From: Streptomyces bikiniensis
GTDB lineage: Bacteria > Actinomycetota > Actinomycetes > Streptomycetales > Streptomycetaceae
Assembly: GCA_000716465.1 (NCBI GenBank)
Contig: JNWL01000091.1
Location: 1-10,331, forward strand
Reading direction: 5' to 3'
Length of the DNA stretch: 10,331 bases
Of this stretch, positions 5,360 to 10,247 are shown piece after piece (within the stretch, counting starts at the first letter, position 1; every line of letters begins with the position of its first letter). The notes under the pieces are model-generated. The model ran no database searches. It worked only from the letters and a program-made list of their open reading frames with translations, and had not been told where the DNA came from. A program made the translations under genes and the position numbers.

Positions 5360-6532
5360 CTATAGCGGACCTGATCCGTTCAACCAGAATGCTCCGTAGC
5401 CAGCACTAATCGCTGCGGCAATAACGATCCAGGGCGTTGCTCGCTTGGAACGCGCGAGTGCAACTGCGAGCGGGAGCAGAAGAGGGAAAGCGGGAATCAG
5501 GAAACGGGGTTTTGAACCAAAGTATCCAGATGCGCCCACGGCAAGCAATGTGACAATGACGGAGTATACGACCACTGGGAGTGGATAGCCCTGACGAAAC
5601 AACACCCAATGAGACCATGCGACGAGGGCTAGAAGAACAATAAGAACCACTAGCACGAGCGCCCAATGACCCCCGAGCGGCGCTGCCAGGAATTTAGAGA
5701 ACGCCAGCCCGCCGTCGAAACCGTTTCCCCACCCTGCCTGAATTTTAAAGTATCCGAACGCTCCGCCTGTTTGAGCCCCAACCCAAAGAATGTACCCAGC
5801 GGCACCAATTGGAGAGAGGGTGCAAGCGACTACTATCCGCCAATACTCCCTCGTATCCCCGTTTTTTCTCGCAGAAAGAATCGCAAAGAACGCGGCACAA
5901 AAGATTGAAGCTGCGACGGCAAGTCCGATGGGCCGCGTTAGGCCTGCGAAAAAGGCAGAAACTCCGGCAAGGATCCATTGCTTTCTCAGCAGAAAGCACA
6001 GTCCCCACGCTGCCAGCGCCACAAAAAGTGACTCGCTGTACGCCATGGACTGGACGATAGCCACGGGTAGAGCAGCCCACAAAATAACAAGAAGGTAGCC
6101 GGCACGCGGCCCTATCATGTGGCGAGTCAGCTGGAACAACCCTGCGGCAGCAGCGAGTGATGCGATCTGACTTATTGCCAGACCAGCAGTAGAGGAATCA
6201 ATCCCCACGGAAGAGCCAGCGCGCTCCAGCCATGGCAGCAAAGGGAAGAAGGCCATACTAGAAAGGTGTCTACCGTCAGCAGCCTGTACTGAATACGTAT
6301 AACCGTGGTCGGCAACGCGCGCATACCAAAGTGAGTCCCAACGGGCGCTAAGTAGGACCAGAGCATTCTTCCCATTGACTACAGAATAGATAGTCAGCGT
6401 CACGAGACCGATTATTTTTATTGCCGCAAAGGCGGCGAGTGCAACGAAAACGCTTCCGTGCGAGGTAGGTAAGCTCTTTTCGCTACTGCTTTCGCGCGAT
6501 GAGCCGCTCAGCAGTACGCCGATTAGAGACAC
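5360..6532 (-). CDS. PIG-V/Gpi18-type membrane glycosyltransferase (GT-C fold, probable mannosyltransferase)
   Basis: This is a 390-residue polytopic membrane protein with about nine or ten hydrophobic segments. PIG-V/Gpi18-like marks appear in order: RWDSLWY (64-70, the likely catalytic Asp after the first helix), FFPLLP (95-100), YSESLF (165-170), LTRPIGL (198-204), KIQAGWG (263-269) and PRFLIPAFPLLLPLA (342-356). GT-C enzymes of this group use polyprenyl-phosphate sugar donors on the outer face of the membrane; bacterial members are thought to modify glycolipids, polysaccharides or secreted proteins. The acceptor is unknown. GTG 6532 is preceded by GAGG at good spacing. The DNA is AT-richer than its surroundings: two hand-counted 60-base lines (5881, 6361) gave 34 and 24 G/C. 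Codons such as CTT, GTT and CTA are frequent. That suggests transfer from a lower-GC actinomycete. No other glycosylation genes are in view. Confidence 0.85.
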   Translation of the reverse strand: MSLIGVLLSGSSRESSSEKSLPTSHGSVFVALAAFAAIKIIGLVTLTIYSVVNGKNALVLLSARWDSLWYARVADHGYTYSVQAADGRHLSSMAFFPLLPWLERAGSSVGIDSSTAGLAISQIASLAAAAGLFQLTRHMIGPRAGYLLVILWAALPVAIVQSMAYSESLFVALAAWGLCFLLRKQWILAGVSAFFAGLTRPIGLAVAASIFCAAFFAILSARKNGDTREYWRIVVACTLSPIGAAGYILWVGAQTGGAFGYFKIQAGWGNGFDGGLAFSKFLAAPLGGHWALVLVVLIVLLALVAWSHWVLFRQGYPLPVVVYSVIVTLLAVGASGYFGSKPRFLIPAFPLLLPLAVALARSKRATPWIVIAAAISAGYGAFWLNGSGPL

Positions 6533-6803
6533 TGATCTACCTCATATTTCTGAGCAATTCCCGCGCTGAGTCACAGAGAGCGACCTGTGATGTAATGCGT
6601 CAGGCGCGAGAATAGGAAGTTCCTAATGGTTGAATTACGACTTTCTCCCGGACATGAACGCAGCAGCGGGTCCTGAGCCGGGAGCCTCAGGACCCGCACT
6701 CGCGGATGCGGCTAACGTGCCGGTCTATCAATAGGCTTTCTTAGCCCTTGACCGCAGTCAAACAAATCGCTGGACGGGAGGCCGTGCGTGCCGGTCCGCT
6801 CCC
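6533..6803. other. Intergenic region with a terminator hairpin and AT-richer DNA
   Basis: No ORF is supported. It holds the hairpin at 6666-6697, a TTGAC-cgca-GTCAA dyad at 6748-6761, and a 13-bp palindrome TAGGAAGTTCCTA at 6613-6625. The promoter of the glycosyltransferase should lie between about 6540 and 6660, but no hexamer pair is clear. Confidence 0.4.
6666..6697 (-). terminator. Perfect 12-bp hairpin terminator
   Basis: GCGGGTCCTGAG (6666-6677) and CTCAGGACCCGC (6686-6697) pair without mismatch around an 8-nt loop. It lies about 105 bp past the stop of the secreted-protein gene (minus strand) and before the glycosyltransferase on the same strand. It fits a terminator separating the two. 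There is no U-tract, as is usual in Streptomyces. Confidence 0.65.
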
Positions 6804-7085
6804 TCACTTGATCTGTACGACGACGTCAACGATCGAGAAGTTGCAATCCGTTGCATAGACACGGGTCTTCTTGTTGGTGGTTACCCACTGCGTGTACTTG
6901 TCGAAGTCAGCGAAGCTGCAGACCGACTTGACCCGCCAGGTACCGGATCCGGTGCACTCGGCCCAGCCTCCGGTGTCGCCTACGCTCGTCTTACAGCTGA
7001 GGGCCTGCTCGCCGGCCGAGGCCGGCGGTATTGCGAGGCCGAGGAGCGCGGTGGCTCCGATCGCGATTGCACTGATTCTGCGCGC
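6804..7085 (-). pseudogene. Small four-cysteine secreted protein lacking its start codon
   Basis: Reading leftwards from 7085 the frame gives ARRISAIAIGATALLGLAI, PPASA (signal-peptidase site), GEQALSCKTSVGDTGGWAEC, TGSGTWRVKSVCSFADFDKY, TQWVTTNKKTRVYATDC and NFSIVDVVVQIK-TGA. The parts are a signal peptide, then about 70 mature residues with four Cys (two likely disulfides), of a type I recall as common small exported Streptomyces proteins of unknown role. In-frame sequence upstream is TAG GCG TAC GCG ATA TTT TAC CTA ACT GCG, with no ATG, GTG or TTG, and no such start occurs further down. The missing start (ATG AGC AAG) with a good Shine-Dalgarno is on the plus strand at 7344, beyond the 52-bp inverted repeat. 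Inverting 7084-7351 would restore 95 residues. It is called a pseudogene in this orientation only. Confidence 0.75.
7032..7083 (-). repeat. Left arm of a perfect 52-bp inverted repeat
   Basis: On the minus strand this arm runs GCGCAGAATC...GGCCTCGCA and is identical base for base to plus-strand 7352-7403. It encodes the signal-peptide core (RRISAIAIGATALLGLA). Identity ends abruptly at both sides: before GCGCAG and after GCA the two loci differ at once. Confidence 0.95.
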
Positions 7086-7351
7086 AGTTAGGTAAAATAT
7101 CGCGTACGCCTAGTCACCATAAGTCAGGTTTTCATTAGTAGCAGGCCAGGGATGTCAATGCCGGAATAAGACATTCCATACTGATTGCCTGTAGCAAATC
7201 AAGTCATCTCACAAAGCGTGGTCGGTACCTGCGTCTGTGTGGTTCTAAGCCATCCTCTGAAACTTCCTTGATCTCGCTGCTGACCCTCGTGCAGGCTGCA
7301 TCTACGCCGCTACCTGCGGTGATCTCAGGGGAGGGTACGAAGAATGAGCAA
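7084..7351. other. 268-bp segment between inverted repeats, candidate invertible promoter/start segment
   Basis: The segment is bounded by the 52-bp repeats. On the plus strand it contains the Shine-Dalgarno AGGGGAGGG (7327-7335), ATG AGC AA at 7344-7351, and presumably the promoter; no clear -35/-10 pair is visible. A short dyad GGAAT-aagac-ATTCC lies at 7163-7177. It holds no gene. As written, it drives the frameshifted plus-strand remnant. Flipped, it would supply the start to the minus-strand secreted-protein gene in the correct frame. No recombinase gene is in the window. Confidence 0.55.
7327..7335 (+). promoter_or_regulatory. Strong ribosome binding site for the ATG at 7344
   Basis: AGGGGAGGG ends 8 nt before ATG 7344. 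Such a good site in front of a 29-codon dead-end reading frame suggests that it evolved for a full gene, the secreted protein now separated from it. Confidence 0.7.
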
Positions 7352-7476
7352 GCGCAGAATCAGTGCAATCGCGATCGGAGCCACCGCGCTCCTCGGCCTC
7401 GCATGGGGGCACGACCAGGCAGTACGCCGTTGACTGCGCTTACAGCATCGATCGCGTACAGGTTGAGATGAAGTAG
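7344..7476 (+). pseudogene. Secreted-protein start fused out of frame to the tail of a paralogue
   Basis: From ATG 7344 the frame reads MSKRRISAIAIGATALLGLA, then WGHDQAVRR and stops at TGA 7431-7433 (29 residues). One frame over, from 7408, the DNA reads GTTRQYAVDCAYSIDRVQVE-MK-TAG (7474-7476). Those 22 residues align without gaps to the last 22 of the minus-strand secreted protein (KKTRVYATDCNFSIVDVVVQ-IK), 11 identical by hand count, including the Cys. About 50 residues of the middle are missing. The locus is therefore the start plus signal peptide of one gene abutted to the 3' end of a diverged paralogue, in the wrong frame. No exported product is expected: the signal-peptide core is present without a mature domain. 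Confidence 0.75.
7352..7403 (+). repeat. Right arm of the perfect 52-bp inverted repeat
   Basis: It is identical to the reverse complement of 7032-7083. Here it directly follows ATG AGC AA and is followed by TGGGGG, leading into the paralogue tail. Confidence 0.95.
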
Positions 7477-7605
7477 GGAGCGGCACGCCGCCGAGGCGCC
7501 CCTGATCCTCACGGGAGCGGGCTTGCAGACTGTCGAGCCGGACCGGCCGATCTTCTCCTTCAGGATCGAGAAGCGGTCCATGGATGCAGCGCTTGAGAAC
7601 TCTTG

Positions 7606-8007
7606 CTACTTCTGAGTAGAAGACAAGAGCTGAGATACGCGTTGGCGTGAGACACCGAGGATAAGGGCGATCTCCGCGCCTGAAATTCCAGATTCCTGGA
7701 GTCTCTTCGCCAACTTGCGGTATGCCAGAGCGGCCTCATCCTGAGCCCTCTTGGCCTTCAGGTGTGCCTCAGTGGATGCGCGCCGTTCGGGTTCCAGGTC
7801 GGCACTCAGTTCTACAGAAAGCTGGGTTCCGACTTGGTCGCGGGAAATGCCCTTTCTCTCGGCGATAAAGCTAGTCGCCGCATTTACTGCATCAGTTAGC
7901 CGGCGCACCCATATATCGCCGATCCCGGGGAGGGACAGTTGCCAGCCTTGATCCTGCCGTGATGCATATACCCGGTACATGCCTGGCGTTTTTGAGTCAT
8001 CGCCCAT
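7606..8007 (-). CDS. HicB-like N-terminal domain plus helix-turn-helix protein
   Basis: This is a 133-residue cytosolic protein. Residues 10-72 (YRVYASRQDQGWQLSLPGIG, then DIWVRRLTDAVNAATSFIAE, to QVGTQLSVEL) look like the beta-rich partial-RNase-H fold of HicB-type antitoxins: a strand, GW-LxLPGIG, then a helix of the xxxA--A--FIA kind. Residues 75-105 form a charged helix (EPERRASTEAHLKAKRAQDE). Residues 106-128 are a helix-turn-helix (GISGAEIALILGVSRQRVSQ). It is probably a DNA-binding regulator. No HicA-like toxin gene is next to it, so a toxin-antitoxin role is not supported. ATG 8007 has no Shine-Dalgarno but fits a leaderless transcript. A dyad over the -35 box suggests autoregulation. 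The DNA is somewhat AT-richer than typical Streptomyces genes. Confidence 0.72.
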   Translation of the reverse strand: MGDDSKTPGMYRVYASRQDQGWQLSLPGIGDIWVRRLTDAVNAATSFIAERKGISRDQVGTQLSVELSADLEPERRASTEAHLKAKRAQDEAALAYRKLAKRLQESGISGAEIALILGVSRQRVSQLLSSTQK

Positions 8008-8013
8008 GCAGGA

Positions 8014-8043
8014 AGGTTAAGGGGGGGTTGACAGTAAAGTCAA
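8014..8043 (-). promoter_or_regulatory. Predicted leaderless promoter with overlapping operator dyad
   Basis: On the minus strand TTGACT (8043-8038) is followed after 18 nt by TAACCT (8019-8014, a TANNNT -10 box), then 6 nt, then ATG 8007. That spacing would put the transcript start at the A of ATG, as in many actinobacterial leaderless genes. The dyad TTGAC-N6-GTCAA (8028-8043) covers the -35 box and is a candidate binding site for the HTH protein itself. Confidence 0.5.
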
Positions 8044-8117
8044 GCCCGTATTGTCATCACGTCTAGTGTTGAGAACAGCGCTGCTCTCCTCGACCCGCTG
8101 TGGCCCAGCTTCGTTCA

Positions 8118-8152
8118 GAGCGGAGTGCTCCCCGTGAGGGAGCACTCCGCTC
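8118..8152. terminator. Perfect 15-bp hairpin, probable bidirectional terminator
   Basis: GAGCGGAGTGCTCCC (8118-8132) pairs perfectly with GGGAGCACTCCGCTC (8138-8152) around a 5-nt loop CGTGA. It has no U-tract. It separates the HTH gene from the IS/CRISPR region. No plus-strand gene ends here, so it may end minus-strand transcription from the CRISPR side. Confidence 0.65.
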
Positions 8153-8194
8153 GGCGTTGAGGGTATGGGCAGCCTCGCCGACCCGGCGGGGCCG

Positions 8195-8332
8195 AGGGGG
8201 GGCGTGCTGGAGGCTCCAGTGCCGTAGCGAGTTCGGCGAGGAAGCGCAGCCGCGTGGGAAATTGATTGAGCTTTTTCAGAGTGGCCACTGATCGAGTGAC
8301 CCGGTCCGGGTCAGGATGAGGGCCGCAACGCA
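8195..8332 (-). other. Possible remnant of an unidentified gene
   Basis: One minus frame reads DRVTRSVATLKKLNQFPTRL, RFLAELATALEPPARPP. The stretch from VTRSV to ATALE looks like real protein rather than a chance frame: it is helical, with balanced composition and codons like AAA-AAG-CTC. It then degenerates into Pro/Arg-rich sequence that runs through the 15-bp hairpin. I do not recognise it. It may be a fragment left by the neighbouring IS or an older deletion. Confidence 0.25.
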
Positions 8333-8394
8333 CAGGGCTCCCGTGCCGTTGAGGGAGGTGTTCGAAGTCTCCACCCATCGGCGCAGGAGCCCTG
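8333..8394. repeat. 9-bp inverted repeat just before the transposase start
   Basis: CAGGGCTCC (8333-8341) and GGAGCCCTG (8386-8394) are exact complements 44 nt apart; the right arm ends at the base before TTG 8395. It may mark the IS end region, or form a stem in transcripts reading into the element that hinders transposase translation. Confidence 0.35.
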
Positions 8395-8493
8395 TTGGTT
8401 CCCCATCCTGCCGCACTCGACCTGCCTCATGCTCTGGTCGAGTGGGTATCCATGCTCATCGTCACCCGTGAGGGTGACCGCCGCTGCAAGCTC
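8395..8493 (+). pseudogene. IS5-family transposase, N-terminal 33 codons only
   Basis: From TTG 8395 the frame reads (M)VPHPAALDLPHALVEWVSM, LIVTREGDRRCKL. I recognise this as the conserved N-terminus of a Streptomyces IS5-group transposase (PHPAxLDLPHALVEWVTMLIVTREGDRRCKL, normally followed by a helix-turn-helix and the DDE domain). Homology stops at CKL (8493). Four bases later, at 8498, the first CRISPR repeat begins; the frame then runs meaninglessly through the repeats to 8718. The rest of the element is missing, so a deletion joined the IS to the array. It belongs to a different subgroup from the remnant at 72-470. Confidence 0.8.
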
Positions 8494-8497
8494 ACAG

Positions 8498-8709
8498 GAG
8501 TCCTTCCCCGCGGGCGCGGGGAGCAGCGAATCCGGCGACAAGAGAGGGGGTTCGGCATGAGTCCTTCCCCGCGGGCGCGGGGAGCAGTCGCCCGGCATGG
8601 CCACCGAGTATCCCGTGACGAGTCCTTCCCCGCGGGCGCGGGGAGCAGTTCGTCATTCGATGCCAGACGCGCGGTGCTGCGAGTCCTTCCCCGCGGGCGC
8701 GGGGAGCAG
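8498..8709 (-). CRISPR. CRISPR array, type I-E-like repeat, 4 repeats and 3 spacers
   Basis: Four identical 29-bp repeats lie at 8498-8526, 8559-8587, 8620-8648 and 8681-8709. On the plus strand each begins GAGTCCTTCCCCGCGG and ends GCGCGGGGAGCAG. On the minus strand each begins CTGCTCCCCGCG, the usual orientation of type I-E repeats in Streptomyces, with a CCCCGCG/CGCGGGG stem. All three spacers (8527-8558, 8588-8619, 8649-8680) are exactly 32 nt and share no obvious sequence. The leader lies on the right, so 8649-8680 would be the newest spacer. The oldest repeat abuts an IS fragment yet is perfect rather than degenerate, so the old end has probably been lost. No cas gene was found in the 1.6 kb to the right. 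Confidence 0.95.
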
Positions 8710-8800
8710 CCTTTCTGACCTGCAGTTCTATCCCACCAACAGCCCCCTCGAAACCACTTTCACCGAAACGGACAAAATACCCGCAACGCGTTCCGGTGCC
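8710..8800 (-). promoter_or_regulatory. Probable CRISPR leader
   Basis: On the minus strand this stretch contains GGTATTTTGTCCG, CGGTGAAAGTGGTTTCG, then GGGATAGAACTGCAGGTCAG directly before the first repeat. It is AT-richer than the sequence to its right. The AGAACTGCAGGTCAGAAAG-like end matches my recollection of actinobacterial I-E leaders. It should carry the array promoter and adaptation signals. The right boundary is approximate. Confidence 0.6.
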
Positions 8801-9289
8801 CCTCAGACGACAGACCACTTCCACCAGCACGGCAAGTAGTCGGCCAGGGCGGCCGCCACGCTCGCTCGGGCCCCTCCCCGCAAGGAGGCAGCCGGCCATC
8901 GCGGCGCGAGGCGACCGGCCCGCTCCAACCCCTGGAACACCTCGCCCCGGCGGGCTCGGTCCGGCTGCCGAACAGCCTGCCGCCTGTCCGCCCCGCAGGC
9001 GTCCCACGGCGTAGGCCGGGCGACAGGGCCGAATCTGTAGCGCTCAGGATACTTATCGGCTGTTCCGGCCCCGCCCCCCGGACGATGACCACCGCGGCCC
9101 GGCAGGGCGAAACGCCGACGAATCAGCACGGCCGGGAAGGCGGCCTTCGCGGAAGGGAGCGGCCTCGCCGGCCGGGAAGTGGACGAGCGCCAGACGCAGA
9201 ACGCCTTTCCCAGCCGGCCTCACCGTCATGAAGCCGGCACATCGCACACGACTCCCAGTAACGAGAGGGCGCTCACCGGCATAAACGCC
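8801..9289. other. GC-rich stretch without a supported gene, where cas genes might be expected
   Basis: All ORFs here are Arg/Pro/Ala/Gly-rich and mutually overlapping, with no motif. I looked in the minus frames for a Cas2 or Cas1 tail and found none. Confidence 0.45.
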
Positions 9290-9323
9290 GAACGGCCCGC
9301 ACCGAACCAGGCGCGGGCCGTTC
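9290..9323. terminator. Perfect 11-bp hairpin, terminator-like
   Basis: GAACGGCCCGC (9290-9300) pairs with GCGGGCCGTTC (9313-9323) around a 12-nt loop. It is followed closely by two further hairpins, CCCGCCGG/CCGGCGGG (9336-9343 with 9353-9360) and GAGCGC/GCGCTC (9374-9379 with 9386-9391). No clear gene ends here. Confidence 0.5.
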
Positions 9324-9659
9324 TCCACCCAAGAACCCGCCGGGGGGGAAGTCCGGCGGGCCCTGCATATCCAGAGCGCCCCCAAGCGCTCCACCCCCGT
9401 ATGCCCCCGGAACCGTGACCCACACCCCCCGACTTTCCCGGGCCGGGTCGGCCCCGGGAGCCGGAATGCGCAGGAGCCGTCCGGTGAGCGGCACTCGTCC
9501 CACGTGCCACCGCACTTGCTTCCCGGCTGCGGTGGGGTGGCTGTTGAGGCGGAGCCGTATGCCGGACCCGGTGCATCTCCGGCCTGCCAGGTCCGACGCA
9601 GGACGGAGCAGGCCGGTCCCGGCAGAGGGCCGCGCCGCCACCCACCGCCGTACCTCTGG
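9324..9659. other. Stretch with hairpins but no supported gene
   Basis: It holds the two hairpins at 9336-9360 and 9374-9391 and a TCCCGGG/CCCGGGA pairing around 9437-9460. Reading frames on both strands are low-complexity Arg/Gly/Pro and give no recognisable protein. Confidence 0.4.
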
Positions 9660-9779
9660 CTACGCCATGAGCTGATAGAGGGCGACCACGGCCGCGCCAC
9701 AGGCACTCAGCCCCAGCAGCAGACCCGCCAGACTCTTGACGAGAGGCCCCGGGCACGGCATGGCCGGGGGCCGCGCCAC
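9660..9779 (-). CDS. Possible 39-residue single-pass membrane peptide
   Basis: From GTG 9779 the product is VARPPAMPCPGPLVKSLAGL, then LLGLSACGAAVVALYQLMA. Residues about 15-37 form one continuous hydrophobic helix (LVKSLAGLLLGLSACGAAVV). GGAG lies 5 nt before the GTG. The same frame is open to 9938, but the extra part is His/Arg/Pro-rich and unlikely. No family is recognised. It could be a small membrane protein, a type I toxin-like peptide, or the tail of a lost larger membrane protein. Confidence 0.35.
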   Translation of the reverse strand: MARPPAMPCPGPLVKSLAGLLLGLSACGAAVVALYQLMA

Positions 9780-9913
9780 ACTGACTCCGGCTGGCCTTGT
9801 TCGTTGTGCGGGTCGGTCCGAGTGGTGCAGGTGGGCCAAATTGCTTGTGCCGAACTGCACGTGATGCCGAGCCGTTGCGCCTGGCAGAGCCTGTTCGTCG
9901 TGGATGCGGTTCG

Positions 9914-9957
9914 AGCCTCTTGTGCCCGGCCGCCGCACCGGCCGGGCACAAGAGGCT
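9914..9957 (-). terminator. Perfect 19-bp hairpin terminator
   Basis: AGCCTCTTGTGCCCGGCCG (9914-9932) is the exact reverse complement of 9939-9957, with a 6-nt loop CCGCAC. It lies 18 bp past the stop of the 73-residue gene (minus strand), which fits its terminator. It is symmetric and could work in both directions. Confidence 0.8.
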
Positions 9958-9975
9958 GGAGGAGCTCTGCGTGGG

Positions 9976-10197
9976 TCAGACCGCGAGGTCGCTGGGGGTG
10001 GTCGTGGCGGTGGGGGCCTCGGCTAAAGTCACCAGGCTGGTGAAGATTTCGCGGTCGTGCTGGTGGGCGCTGACCCGCACGCGGTCGGGGTCCGTGAGGC
10101 GTTCGGTGACCAGGAGGCAAGGGGCGTCCATCTCGGCGTACCGGACGAAGTCCGAGTCCATGCCGCGGTCGCCCAGGTCGTTCAGGGCCCGCTCCAT
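9976..10197 (-). CDS. Small hypothetical protein, 73 residues
   Basis: The protein runs MERALNDLGDRGMDSDFVRY, AEMDAPCLLVTERLTDPDRV, RVSAHQHDREIFTSLVTLAE and APTATTTPSDLAV. It is soluble and acidic, with no signal peptide; CLLVTERL and IFTSLVTLAE look like strands. I do not recognise the family. Third-position G/C bias is strong and the gene is followed 18 bp later by a perfect 19-bp hairpin, both supporting a real gene. ATG 10197 has only a weak purine stretch upstream; an internal ATG at 10161 (MDSDFVRY) is an alternative. It follows another minus-strand gene by 50 bp, but a hairpin lies between them, so they are probably separate transcripts. Confidence 0.6.
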   Translation of the reverse strand: MERALNDLGDRGMDSDFVRYAEMDAPCLLVTERLTDPDRVRVSAHQHDREIFTSLVTLAEAPTATTTPSDLAV

Positions 10198-10219
10198 CAG
10201 ATCACGGCCTGCCCGATGA

Positions 10220-10247
10220 CCGCCCTAACAAAGTTTCGCCAGGGCGG
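10220..10247 (-). terminator. 7-bp hairpin directly after the partial gene
   Basis: CCGCCCT (10220-10226) pairs with AGGGCGG (10241-10247) around a 14-nt loop. On the minus strand the stem starts at the base after the TAG of the partial gene. It is a plausible terminator, without a U-tract. Confidence 0.45.

Noticed and set aside
6613..6625. Palindrome TAGGAAGTTCCTA, which faintly resembles part of a yeast FRT site
   Set aside because: Too short, with no second inverted arm or spacer; probably coincidence.
7477..7605. Search for a recombinase or toxin gene beside the inverted repeat
   Set aside because: Only about 130 bp lie between the paralogue tail and the HTH gene, and no coding frame there is convincing.
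8395..8718. A single protein spanning the transposase start and the CRISPR repeats
   Set aside because: Only the first 33 codons have homology; the rest is translated repeat DNA.
8492..9129. Minus-strand frames to the right of the CRISPR array as possible Cas2 or Cas1
   Set aside because: None shows the Cas2 beta-strand pattern or any Cas1 motif; several run through the repeats themselves.
9053..9951. Long minus-strand frames in the right part
   Set aside because: They are low-complexity Arg/Pro/Gly frames crossing several perfect hairpins, with no start signal or family resemblance.
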